A stretch of DNA of 64,000 bases from Muribaculaceae bacterium. Lineage in GTDB: Bacteria > Bacteroidota > Bacteroidia > Bacteroidales > Muribaculaceae. The stretch covers positions 1 through 64,000 of the forward strand of contig JAGAJP010000050.1 in NCBI GenBank assembly GCA_017626045.1. The letters are read 5' to 3'. The notes below the pieces were generated by a model. It had not been told where the DNA came from. It did no database searches and worked only from the letters and a program-made list of their open reading frames with translations. The translations under genes were made by a program, and so were the position numbers. Shown here one piece after another: positions 46,074 to 54,528 of the stretch; position 1 is the first letter of the stretch, and every line of letters begins with the position of its first letter.

Positions 46074-47533
46074 GCGTTTTTCAATGCTTTATAATTGAGA
46101 ATAGGATTCTTTGCCGCCGTTGTCTCGTCGAGTTTGCGGACAATTGTAGAGAGGGGAGCGTCCTTAACGACATCAGGTGTCTCGCGAGCCTCCTTAGCTA
46201 CCTTGTGCATTACATCTATAAACTCGTCGAGAGTTTCCAGACTCTCTGTCTCCGTAGGCTCGATCATCATCGACTCATGGAAGAGCAGGGGGAAATAGAT
46301 GGTAGGAGCATGGAATCCGTAGTCAAGAAGACGCTTAGCCACATTGAGTGTAGTAACACCGGTAGACTTATCCTTAAGACCGTCGAAAACAAACTCATGC
46401 TTGCATGCGCCGGCGATAGGGAGCAGATAGTCGTCCTTGAGGCTTTCCTTGATGTAGTTTGCATTTAGGGTAGCCATCGGGCCGACGTTGCGTATACCCT
46501 CCTTTCCAAGACTCAGAATATATGCGTATGCCTTCATCATGACACCGAAGTTGCCGAAGAAAGCGGAAACGCTGCCGAGAGCATCCTTACCGAAATCCAC
46601 ATAAAACTTTCCGTTTTCATCCTTTTTGACGTGGGGATTGGGAAGGAAATCCACAAGATGCGCAGCCACGCCGACAGGACCGCTGCCGGGACCGCCACCT
46701 CCGTGAGGAGTGGAGAAAGTCTTGTGAAGATTAATGTGCATGATATCGAAGCCCATGTCGCCGGGACGCACCTTTCCGAGAAGCGGATTGAAATTGGCAC
46801 CGTCATAATATAGGAGGCCGCCTGCTTCATGGACGAGTTTCGCAATCTCAAGAATCTCGGTCTCAAACATACCGAGGGTATTTGGGTTGGTCATCATGAT
46901 GCCTGCGATCTCATCGCTGAGCAAAGGCTTGAGGTCTTCGATGTCGATTGAGCCGTTGGGGCGGCTTTTCACCTCCACCACCTGCAGGCCCGATACCATA
47001 GCCGACGCGGGATTTGTGCCGTGTGCCGAGTCAGGCACTATCACTTTTGTGCGTTTCTTGTCGCCGCGCGCCATGTGATAGCTACGCATCACCATAAGTC
47101 CGGTCAACTCACCATGAGCACCGGCAAAGGGATTGAGAGTGAACTCCGCAAACCCGGCGAGCTGCGCCAGCGCGTTCTGCAGGTTCCAGTATAGCTCAAG
47201 TGCTCCCTGCGCAGTTTCGGGATCCTGCAGCGGATGAAGCGCCGAGAATTCCGGAAGAGCGGCAATCTCCTCGTTAATCTTAGGGTTGTATTTCATGGTG
47301 CAGCTTCCGAGAGGATAGAAACCGGTGTCCACACCAAAGTTCTTGCTCGAAAGATTTGTGTAGTGTCTCACCACGTCAAGCTCGCTGACTTCCGGCAATT
47401 CGGGATCTGACTGCCTAAGGAGATCTGAAGGTATCGATTTAATACCGTCAACGCCGAAAGAGTCGGCGGGAAGCTGATAACCTTTCCTGCCGGGTCGGGA
47501 GAGTTCGAAGATTAGTTTATCGTAATGTTTCAT
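46070..47533 (-). CDS. gcvPB: glycine dehydrogenase (decarboxylating) subunit 2
   Basis: 487 aa, the C-terminal half of P-protein. The PLP lysine is in INLHKTFSTPHGGGGPGSGP, and PDSAHGTNPASA marks the substrate pocket. With gcvPA it decarboxylates glycine and loads the aminomethyl group on lipoyl-GcvH. Overlaps lpdA, and starts five bases after the gcvPA stop. Confidence 0.96.
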   Translation of the reverse strand: MKHYDKLIFELSRPGRKGYQLPADSFGVDGIKSIPSDLLRQSDPELPEVSELDVVRHYTNLSSKNFGVDTGFYPLGSCTMKYNPKINEEIAALPEFSALHPLQDPETAQGALELYWNLQNALAQLAGFAEFTLNPFAGAHGELTGLMVMRSYHMARGDKKRTKVIVPDSAHGTNPASAMVSGLQVVEVKSRPNGSIDIEDLKPLLSDEIAGIMMTNPNTLGMFETEILEIAKLVHEAGGLLYYDGANFNPLLGKVRPGDMGFDIMHINLHKTFSTPHGGGGPGSGPVGVAAHLVDFLPNPHVKKDENGKFYVDFGKDALGSVSAFFGNFGVMMKAYAYILSLGKEGIRNVGPMATLNANYIKESLKDDYLLPIAGACKHEFVFDGLKDKSTGVTTLNVAKRLLDYGFHAPTIYFPLLFHESMMIEPTETESLETLDEFIDVMHKVAKEARETPDVVKDAPLSTIVRKLDETTAAKNPILNYKALKNA

Positions 47534-47537
47534 CTCT

Positions 47538-48866
47538 TTAAGCCTCCATAATTACTTTTACGAATTGGTCGATTTCCTCTCTTGTTCTCTTTTCTGTAAC
47601 GGCGAACTCCACAAGTCCGTCGCCCAAGTCGAGACCACCCATGAAGCCCTTGTCGGAAAGACGGCGGTTGAGAGCCTTCACGTCGATGTCGGTCTTAAGA
47701 GTGAACTCCTTCAGGAACGGTTTGCCGAATGGATCGGAGAATCTTCCTGTGGCAAGGAGGCTGTCATAGAGATAGTGGGCACCGTCGCAGCTGAGACGGT
47801 TAACTTCCTTAAGACCGTTCTTACCCATCAGCGCCACGTAAACCGTAACGTAGAGAGCCATGAGGCTTTGATTGGAACAGATGTTGGATGTGGCTTTTTC
47901 TCTTCTGATATGTTGCTCTCTTGCCTGCAGGGTAAGGACAAACGCACGTTTTCCGTCAGCGTCTTTTGTAGCGCCGACTACTCTGCCGGGCATCTTGCGA
48001 AGAAGAGCCTTGGAGCAAGCCATGAAACCGAGATACGGGCCACCGAAAAGAAGCGGCATACCCAGCGACTGACCGTCGCCGCAAGCGATGTCAGCACCCC
48101 ATTCGGCGGGAGTGCGGAGCACTGCCAATGCGGAGGGGTCGGAATACATGGTGAGCAACGCCTTTGCAGCGTGGACACGGTCTGAGAGACCCGAGAAGTC
48201 CTCAACAATACCGTATCTGTTGGGCGATGCCACAATCACACCCGCCACATCGCCTGCCTCAAGCTGAGAATAGATTGAGTCAAGGTCGGATACACCCCCC
48301 TTGCCTTCAACAACACAGAGGTCTACACCGTGAAACTTGGCGTAAGTTTTCACCACCTCTGCCACACGGGGCGAGACAGTGTCGGACATCAGCACTCTAT
48401 TTTTCTTCTTTGCGGCCGCCACCATCATCATCATAGCCTCGGCGGTAGCCGTCGCGCCGTCATACATTGAAGCGTTGCTTGCGTCCATGCCGGTCAGTTC
48501 GCATATCATGCTCTGGTATTCGAAAATATACTGAAGCGTGCCTTGCGAGATTTCCGGCTGATAGGGAGTGTATGCAGTATAGAACTCACTGCGTGCAAGA
48601 AGATGGGAAATCACGGACGGGGAATAATGGTCATACGCGCCCCCGCCTGCAAAAACAGTCAACTGACTGTTTTTCTCACCCAAAGACTTCAGATGATTGC
48701 GCAGTTCAATTTCCGACATAGCGGAGGGGATGTCATATTCGCCCTTGAAAATCACTTCCGAGGGAATGTCGGCATAAAGGTCATCGATTGACTTCGCGCC
48801 GATTCTCTCCAGCATCACCTTAATGTCGTCTTCGGTGTGCGGAATGTATCTTGATGAGCAACTCAT
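47538..48866 (-). CDS. gcvPA: glycine dehydrogenase (decarboxylating) subunit 1
   Basis: 442 aa, the N-terminal half of P-protein, with the typical start RYIPHTEDDIKVMLERIG, the segment YTPYQPEISQGTLQ and later MPGRVVGATKDADGKRAFVLT. P-protein is fused in many Bacteroides but split here. The gene follows the repeat element at 48881-49039 rather than gcvH directly, so gcvPA may be expressed at a lower level or have its own promoter within the repeat. Confidence 0.96.
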   Translation of the reverse strand: MSCSSRYIPHTEDDIKVMLERIGAKSIDDLYADIPSEVIFKGEYDIPSAMSEIELRNHLKSLGEKNSQLTVFAGGGAYDHYSPSVISHLLARSEFYTAYTPYQPEISQGTLQYIFEYQSMICELTGMDASNASMYDGATATAEAMMMMVAAAKKKNRVLMSDTVSPRVAEVVKTYAKFHGVDLCVVEGKGGVSDLDSIYSQLEAGDVAGVIVASPNRYGIVEDFSGLSDRVHAAKALLTMYSDPSALAVLRTPAEWGADIACGDGQSLGMPLLFGGPYLGFMACSKALLRKMPGRVVGATKDADGKRAFVLTLQAREQHIRREKATSNICSNQSLMALYVTVYVALMGKNGLKEVNRLSCDGAHYLYDSLLATGRFSDPFGKPFLKEFTLKTDIDVKALNRRLSDKGFMGGLDLGDGLVEFAVTEKRTREEIDQFVKVIMEA

Positions 48867-48880
48867 AGTTAAATTAATTC

Positions 48881-49039
48881 ATAATGCATAATGCATAATG
48901 CATAATTCATAATTGAGAATTTAGAATTTAGAATTAGCTTCGCGACTCGGTGGGATTTCGCGCGTGGTTGTGTGGAGGGAGCTCCCTTCGTACGCGACGA
49001 ATAGTCAATTCAGAGTCAGGAATTATGCATTATGCATTA
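48881..49039. repeat. MITE-like repeat inside the gcv operon
   Basis: TAATGCATAATGCATAATTC (48889-48908) is the exact reverse complement of 49020-49039. The left border has three ATAATGC units (48881-48901). Inside are AATTGAGAATTTAGAATTTA (48911-48930) and a REP-like GTGGAGGGAGCTCCC core (48970-48998). The element fills the gcvH-gcvPA gap and shares its body, in opposite orientation, with 52104-52230. Confidence 0.8.
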
Positions 49040-49048
49040 GAAAAAGTT

Positions 49049-49426
49049 TTATTCTTCGCAAATTTTGGCGTATGCCTCGGCGTCGAGGAGATCTTCGAGC
49101 TCGGAGGGATCTGACACCTTCACTTTCATAATCCAGTTGGCGAAAGCATCCTGATTGATGAGACCCGGTTCTTCCTCAAGCGCTTCATTGATCTCCACAA
49201 CCTCGCCGCTGACGGGAGAATAAAGGTCAGAAGCAGCCTTTACAGACTCAACAGCGCCGAAATCCTCACCGGCGGTGACTTCATCGCCGACTTCAGGCAT
49301 ATCTACGTATACGATGTCGCCGAGAGCATGCTGAGCGTAGTCAGTGATGCCTACAGTTGCGATTTCGCCGTCAAGGCTTACCCATTCGTGAGATTCCGCA
49401 TAGCGGATGTTTTCTATTATTTTCAT
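49049..49426 (-). CDS. gcvH: glycine cleavage H protein
   Basis: 125 aa lipoyl carrier protein. The lipoylated Lys is in GAVESVKAASDLYSP; start SHEWVSLDGEIATVGITDYA is typical. It shuttles the aminomethyl group between P, T and L proteins. Separated from gcvT by a 117-bp gap without recognisable features and from gcvPA by the repeat element. Confidence 0.96.
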   Translation of the reverse strand: MKIIENIRYAESHEWVSLDGEIATVGITDYAQHALGDIVYVDMPEVGDEVTAGEDFGAVESVKAASDLYSPVSGEVVEINEALEEEPGLINQDAFANWIMKVKVSDPSELEDLLDAEAYAKICEE

Positions 49427-49543
49427 TGTGATTTGAATTATTTATGTTTCTGTTTTATATGTATCTGATTTGTTTCGATTGGTACAGGCTTACCAGATTG
49501 GAACCTACTGCTTTTTCTAATTGATAAGGCAGCAGAGCCGGCA

Positions 49544-50638
49544 TCATTTCTTGTAGTTTTTCTCGTAGAAGCGTTTCTTCACGACTCTGCCGGGGAAAGT
49601 CTTCTTGCGTATGCGGACCTCCACCTCGGTGCCGAGTTTGTCATAAGGTTTGTTTATCATAGCCATCGCCACAGACTTTCCGGTAGAGATGGAACGGTAG
49701 CCGGTAGTGATCTCGCCCACCACTTCACCGTTTACCTCTACAGGATAACCGTGACGCGGGATAGCGTTGCCCTCGAGCTCGATACCTACGATGCGGCGCT
49801 TCACCCCTTCGGCTTTCTGAAGCGCGAGAGCTTCCTTGCCTATAAACTCATCCTTGTCGAGTTTTACAAACATCGACAGGCTTGCCTCGATTGGAGAGAT
49901 ATCAGCCGAGAGTTCGTCGCCATAGAGGGGAAGACCAACCTCGAAACGAAGAGTGTCGCGGCATCCGAGACCGCATGGCTGCACGCCGTCGGCGATAAGT
50001 TTGTCCCAGAGGCGGATGGTGAATTCGTGGGAGCCATACACCTCGAAGCCGTCCTCACCGGTGTAACCGGTACGGCTTATAATCACGTCCTCGCCGTCGA
50101 TATGGAAGGTCTTGAAATTATAGAAAGCGATTTCGTCGAGCGGAAGATTGAGAATCCTCATCAGAGTCTCCTCCGCCTTCGGACCCTGGACAGCGAGCTC
50201 ACCGTAATAGGGACTTTGATTCTCGATGTTTACATTGAAGCCTTCTGCGTGGTCAAAGATCCACTTCACATCCTTGTCGATGTTGGAGGCATTGATCACA
50301 AGGAAGTATTCCTTGTCGTTTACCTTATATACAAGGAGGTCATCGACAGTGCCACCGTTGTCATAGCACATCATACCGTAGAAAATCTGACCGTCAGCCG
50401 CGCCTTCAACGCTATTTACGAAAATATGCTGCACATATCTGTAAGCGTCCTCGCCGCTGATCCTGACTTCTCCCATGTGGCTGACATCGAAGACACCGAC
50501 ATTGTTTCGGACAGCGTTGTGCTCTGTCGGAATGTCTTTATACTGTATAGGCATATCGAAACCGCCGAAAGGCGACATGAGAGCCCCGAGCTTCACATGG
50601 CGGTCGTGAAGACACGTTTTAACGAGATTTTCTTCCAT
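49544..50638 (-). CDS. gcvT: glycine cleavage T protein (aminomethyltransferase)
   Basis: 364 aa folate-dependent enzyme. LHDRHVKLGALMSPFGGFDMP, GVFDVSHMGEVRISG and TGYTGEDGFEVY are family motifs. It transfers the methylene group to tetrahydrofolate and releases ammonia. First gene of the operon, behind a well-formed promoter 96-127 bp upstream. No glycine riboswitch was recognised in the leader, though a GGCAGT/ACTGCC hairpin is present. Confidence 0.96.
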   Translation of the reverse strand: MEENLVKTCLHDRHVKLGALMSPFGGFDMPIQYKDIPTEHNAVRNNVGVFDVSHMGEVRISGEDAYRYVQHIFVNSVEGAADGQIFYGMMCYDNGGTVDDLLVYKVNDKEYFLVINASNIDKDVKWIFDHAEGFNVNIENQSPYYGELAVQGPKAEETLMRILNLPLDEIAFYNFKTFHIDGEDVIISRTGYTGEDGFEVYGSHEFTIRLWDKLIADGVQPCGLGCRDTLRFEVGLPLYGDELSADISPIEASLSMFVKLDKDEFIGKEALALQKAEGVKRRIVGIELEGNAIPRHGYPVEVNGEVVGEITTGYRSISTGKSVAMAMINKPYDKLGTEVEVRIRKKTFPGRVVKKRFYEKNYKK

Positions 50639-50733
50639 TGTATTCTATAGATTTGGTTTGTTTATTATTGATTACGTTCCCTCTGACCGGCAGTAGGCAT
50701 TGACTGCCAACAGCGCAGGCATAGTTCGATTCC

Positions 50734-50765
50734 CAAAATTAACAAAACGAATCAAGATAGACAAA
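50734..50765 (-). promoter_or_regulatory. promoter of the gcv operon
   Basis: On the minus strand TTTG (50762-50765), 20 bases, TAATTTTG (50734-50741): the full Bacteroidota consensus. The leader to gcvT is about 90 nt. Confidence 0.8.
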
Positions 50766-50783
50766 TTTTTCGCGAATTTTTAT

Positions 50784-50791
50784 TAATTTTG
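50784..50791 (+). promoter_or_regulatory. -7 element of the FtsX-like permease gene
   Basis: TAATTTTG, back to back with the gcv promoter; 71 bases before the ATG at 50863. Confidence 0.55.
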
Positions 50792-50862
50792 CATAAAAAT
50801 TTTTATGGCCACTGCCGTCGGACATGCACAGACGGGAGAGGTTTATGACATTTTGAATACGT

Positions 50863-52101
50863 ATGAACTATCCATTATACCTTGGTCGGAGGCTTGCCTT
50901 GGGAGGCGACGGTCGGAAATCGAGTCCGGGAGTGAAGGTAGCCACAGCGGCGATTGCACTCTCGGTAACTGTCATGACGGCGTCGATTGCCATCGTGCTT
51001 GGCTTCAAGCGCGAGATTACCGACAAGGTGGTGGGCTTCACGTCCCACATAGTGATGACGGCAAACCCCGGGCCGGGCGAAGACAACACCGTGACACTTA
51101 CCCCTACGCTCAAGGGGTTGCTTGACTCGCAGCCATACATCGACGGCTATTCGGTGCAGGTTTCGCTGCCGGCGATATTGAAGACTCCCAACGATTTCAA
51201 GGGCATTTTCCTCAGGAATCTTGATGACTCTACAACGAGACGGTTCATAGGCTCATGTCTGATCAAGGGCTCGATGCCGAACTGGAGCGTTGACTCCACC
51301 CGTTTTGACGTTTTGGTTTCAAGAATAGCGGCTAACCAGCTGTCGCTCTCACAGGGCGATAAGGTGGACTGCTTTTTCATCAATCAGGACGTGAAGGTGC
51401 GTCGGCTCAGGGTCGCGGGGATATATGACTCGCATTTCGACGCCTACGACGACTTGATGGTGTATGGAAGCCGACAGCTTTCCGATATCTTCAGCGGACT
51501 TAAGGAATCGCAGGGCTCAAGCATCCTTGTCTCGACCAACGATTTCAGCAAACTTGATGAATCGACCGATCGGTTGCGCCGGACCTTGGAGAAGGCACTC
51601 GCCGAAGGACTCATCTACAGAAGTTATTATGTAGAAAACGCCCATACCAACGGAGCCAATTATTTTCATTGGCTATCGATGCTCGACATGAACGTCATAG
51701 TGGTGCTTACGCTTATGATGGTGGTTGGATGCGTTACGTTGATAAGCGGTATGCTGACCATCATACTTGACAAAAAACGGTTTATCGGCCTCATGAAAGC
51801 ACTTGGCGCCACTACCGGGAAAATGAGACAGGTGTTCGTGTATCTCGCGCTTAGGGTGGCGATTGCCGGTATGCTTGCCGGCAATGTGCTGATATTAGGA
51901 TTGCTTTGGATTCAGGACAGGTATCATGTATTCAGGCTCGACCCTACGAGTTACTATATTGATTTCGTACCTGTCGAATTCGACTGGACGGCGATAGCGT
52001 TGCTCAATATCGGAGTGCTTGCGGTGGCATATCTGTCACTTCTGCTTCCGAGCCGAATAATCGCCAGAATATCCCCGGCCGAGACAATGCGCTCGGAATA
52101 A
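50863..52101 (+). CDS. FtsX/LolC-like ABC transporter permease
   Basis: 412 aa. An N-terminal helix (SVTVMTASIAIVLGF), a periplasmic MacB_PCD-like domain (about 50-250) and three C-terminal helices with VVLTLMMVVGCVTLISGMLT and the LMKALGATTGKMRQVF coupling-helix motif. This is the topology of lipoprotein-releasing or MacB-type permeases. No ATPase or partner is adjacent; an FtsE/LolD-like ATPase elsewhere (possibly 16562-17233) may serve it. A role in lipoprotein sorting is inference. Confidence 0.85.
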   Translation: MNYPLYLGRRLALGGDGRKSSPGVKVATAAIALSVTVMTASIAIVLGFKREITDKVVGFTSHIVMTANPGPGEDNTVTLTPTLKGLLDSQPYIDGYSVQVSLPAILKTPNDFKGIFLRNLDDSTTRRFIGSCLIKGSMPNWSVDSTRFDVLVSRIAANQLSLSQGDKVDCFFINQDVKVRRLRVAGIYDSHFDAYDDLMVYGSRQLSDIFSGLKESQGSSILVSTNDFSKLDESTDRLRRTLEKALAEGLIYRSYYVENAHTNGANYFHWLSMLDMNVIVVLTLMMVVGCVTLISGMLTIILDKKRFIGLMKALGATTGKMRQVFVYLALRVAIAGMLAGNVLILGLLWIQDRYHVFRLDPTSYYIDFVPVEFDWTAIALLNIGVLAVAYLSLLLPSRIIARISPAETMRSE

Positions 52102-52103
52102 TA

Positions 52104-52230
52104 AAATTAAGAATTGCGCATTGACTCTGTGTCGCGCCTGGAGGTCGCTCCCTCCACACTCCGACGCGCGAAAGCATCCTGAGTCGCGAAGCAATTCTAA
52201 ATTCTCAATTCTAAATTATCAATTCTCAAA
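52104..52230. repeat. REP/MITE-like repeat, copy related to 48881-49039
   Basis: Reverse complement of this stretch reads like the gcv-operon element: AATTGAGAATTTAGAATTGC, then TTCGCGACTC, TTTCGCGCGT and the GTGTGGAGGGAGC core (52131-52159), then AGTCAAT. The right border abuts the MFS gene ATG at 52233. Confidence 0.7.
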
Positions 52231-52232
52231 GC

Positions 52233-53414
52233 ATGTCGGAAAAACTTTGGAACAGCCAGTATCTGAAGGTAATGTCGTGTAATTTCCTTCTGTTTTTTGC
52301 ATTTTATCTCCTCACTCCTCTCCTGCCTATATATCTATATGAAGAGTTTCACGCCAACAAAGACCTGATAGGAATTGTTTTGTCGGGATATATTGTGGCA
52401 ACATTAGTGGTGCGACCATTCAGCGGATTTGTGGTAGACAGTTTCGACCGCCACAAGGTGTTGATATTGTGCTTCTTCTTTTTCTTTATATGTTTTGCCG
52501 GATATTTGGGAGCCACTACCCTTCTGATGTTTGCCATCGTGCGCACCATGCATGGCATTCCTTTCGGCGCCACAACTGTGGCTAACAGCACAGCAGCCAT
52601 CGACGTTCTTCCGTCGAGCCGGCGCAATGAAGGCATCGGTTACTATGGATTGAGCAACAATCTGGCGATGGCAATTGCCCCGAGCATCGGGATATACCTC
52701 TATCATGCCACCGACAATTTCGCGCTTCTTTTCTGGCTTTCACTTATTCTTGCGTTTTTAGGATTTCTTTGCTCGACATCGGTGAAGCTTCCGGCGAGGG
52801 AGAAAGTGGCAGGAAAACCGAAACTGAGTCTTGACCATTTCTTTTTGAGCAGGGCGTGGCTTCTTGCCGTGAACATAAGTTTTTTCGGACTTTGCTGGGG
52901 CGTGATGAGCAATTACGTGGCGCTTTATGGCAAACAGGCGCTGGGTATAACCGACGGTACCGGTTTCTTCTTCATGATTCTTTCGGCCGGACTCTTCACG
53001 TCGCGTCTTTTCGGCGCCAAGAGTCTTCGCAAGGGACGCATGACCCACAATGCCGCAGTCGGCGTCTTGCTTTCGCTGGCAGGTTACGGACTGTTTGCCT
53101 GTGTTGCACAGCCATGGAGTTTTTATCTTGCGGCTCTCCTGATAGGTCTTGGCAACGGGCAGATGTATCCGGCGTTTCTGAATATGTTTATCAAAGTGGC
53201 GCGACACGACCAACGAGGAACCGCCAACTCGTCGATACTTATTTCATGGGATTTGGGAATGGGATTCGGCATTCTTATCGGAGGGGTAATAGCCGAAAAC
53301 ATAGGTTTCCGCGCCGCCTTCTACACCTGCGCGCTGATGCAGGGAGCCGGCGCTCTCCTCTTCCTGGCAGCGACCCGCCAATTTTTCGAGCGCCGTCGCC
53401 TCAACGAAAACTGA
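52233..53414 (+). CDS. MFS transporter
   Basis: 393 aa with about 12 membrane helices. The loop 2-3 signature is RPFSGFVVDSFDRHKVLIL, followed by RTMHGIPFGATTVANSTAAI. The resemblance is to drug/sugar efflux MFS proteins (AraJ/YfcJ-like). Substrate unknown. Starts two bases after the repeat at 52104-52230, which must provide its leader. Confidence 0.82.
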   Translation: MSEKLWNSQYLKVMSCNFLLFFAFYLLTPLLPIYLYEEFHANKDLIGIVLSGYIVATLVVRPFSGFVVDSFDRHKVLILCFFFFFICFAGYLGATTLLMFAIVRTMHGIPFGATTVANSTAAIDVLPSSRRNEGIGYYGLSNNLAMAIAPSIGIYLYHATDNFALLFWLSLILAFLGFLCSTSVKLPAREKVAGKPKLSLDHFFLSRAWLLAVNISFFGLCWGVMSNYVALYGKQALGITDGTGFFFMILSAGLFTSRLFGAKSLRKGRMTHNAAVGVLLSLAGYGLFACVAQPWSFYLAALLIGLGNGQMYPAFLNMFIKVARHDQRGTANSSILISWDLGMGFGILIGGVIAENIGFRAAFYTCALMQGAGALLFLAATRQFFERRRLNEN

Positions 53415-53443
53415 GCCTGTATGCTCCTACCCTGCTTTTTAGC

Positions 53444-53511
53444 TGATATCCGTTCACTCGGTCGATGGTTTGATCCGGCAGAGCGTGGAGGGAGCGGCCT
53501 CCGGACGCGAC
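53444..53511. repeat. 31-bp dispersed repeat plus REP-like hairpin
   Basis: 53444-53474 is the second copy of the 14643-14673 repeat. 53483-53511 (GCGTGGAGGGAGCGGCCTCC plus GGACGCGAC) is a GGAGG/CCTCC REP-like core in the same orientation as the gcv copy. Sits between convergent genes. Confidence 0.65.
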
Positions 53512-53570
53512 ATGCCGTGGGAGCAAGGATTACCGGGGGCTTTGGTGTGATTAGGGATGAGGTGATTGGG

Positions 53571-54098
53571 TTAGGGTGTCTTTTTTAATTTTGAGATTTT
53601 GGCTTCTGTCTGTCTCAGGGCGCTCTTGAGGCCGGGAGATAGAGACTGGAAGTGCATCATGTCGAGATGGAGCTGGAGCTCGGCTATCAGTTCGGGGAAA
53701 TGACGGCACATCTTGAAAGCGGCGTATATAGAGAAACATCTCACTGCGTATGGCTCGCATTCCGAATTTATTTTTGAGAGACAGAAATCAAGAAAGTCAG
53801 TTCGTACTGATTCCCGCTCATAGTCCGGTCTTCTCAATATCTGGAGGAGCATTCGTTTCTTTGCGGGGTCTGTCTCGGAAAGGAGCATATCGATCATCTC
53901 ATCCCTTTTTGAAAGAAGCCAGTCATTTTCCGAATCCGGAAGATGGGTCATTGCCCACAGCGCGTTTACGCCAATCCTGCGACTATCAGAGCATACATAT
54001 TCCCAGAGAGTGTCCTTGTTTCTGACACTTTCCGATGCCCGACTTGCTATCCGCTTGATGTCCGTAATATTTAATTTACGAGACAACGTTTCTTCCAT
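53571..54098 (-). CDS. helical-repeat hypothetical protein
   Basis: 175 aa, almost wholly helical with HEAT-like pairs (VNALWAMTHLPDSENDWLL, MIDMLLSETDPAKKRMLLQI, FDFCLSKI-type segments). No catalytic motif or signal peptide. Such proteins usually bind partners. The gene follows a 54-codon membrane-protein gene by three bases, so the two are co-transcribed. Confidence 0.65.
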   Translation of the reverse strand: MEETLSRKLNITDIKRIASRASESVRNKDTLWEYVCSDSRRIGVNALWAMTHLPDSENDWLLSKRDEMIDMLLSETDPAKKRMLLQILRRPDYERESVRTDFLDFCLSKINSECEPYAVRCFSIYAAFKMCRHFPELIAELQLHLDMMHFQSLSPGLKSALRQTEAKISKLKKTP

Positions 54099-54101
54099 AT
54101 A

Positions 54102-54266
54102 TCAGACAATTAGGTCGTAGATGCACCAACAGATAATTGAGGATATGAAAATTACGATGAAATAACGCAAGGGTTTCGACTTTATAATATTGTATTTGTC
54201 GCAAACCAAAAGCAGAAGCCCGGCAACCACAGCAATTATAAGGTAGACATACCAGTGATTAATCAT
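54102..54266 (-). CDS. short two-helix membrane protein (54 aa)
   Basis: ATG at 54264-54266, TGA at 54102-54104. Two hydrophobic segments, WYVYLIIAVVAGLLLLVC and YFIVIFISSIICWCIYDLIV, flank a basic loop (DKYNIIKSKPLR). The stop lies just before the ATG of the helical-repeat gene (TGATATATG), which supports a real coding unit. Family unknown. Confidence 0.65.
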   Translation of the reverse strand: MINHWYVYLIIAVVAGLLLLVCDKYNIIKSKPLRYFIVIFISSIICWCIYDLIV

Positions 54267-54492
54267 GATGAATCGATATTGAAGTTTTCTTATTAGACGT
54301 AATAAATGCTCTAAAAATTACACATCAGCGAAAAAATCTATTTTAACATATAAAATCCTCGCTATCGGTGGAGCGGCGAGAAATTGCGGAAACGGAGGCT
54401 TCGATATGGATGACGATGAATCGGTTGAACAATGACAACGAGATTGTGGCGATACAGAGGCTCATACAGATTGGCGGTATGAGGCATAAAGG

Positions 54493-54524
54493 TTTGTGGG
54501 ATTGGAGAATTTTTGCTAAATTTG
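54493..54524 (+). promoter_or_regulatory. promoter of the TPR gene
   Basis: TTTG (54493-54496), 20 bases, TAAATTTG (54517-54524). The ATG follows after only four bases, so the message is probably leaderless or starts translation at the second Met (54535). Confidence 0.75.
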
Positions 54525-54528
54525 CCGA

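Noticed and set aside
50639..50733. glycine riboswitch before gcvT
   Set aside because: The roughly 90-nt leader has one short hairpin but none of the conserved tandem glycine-aptamer elements.
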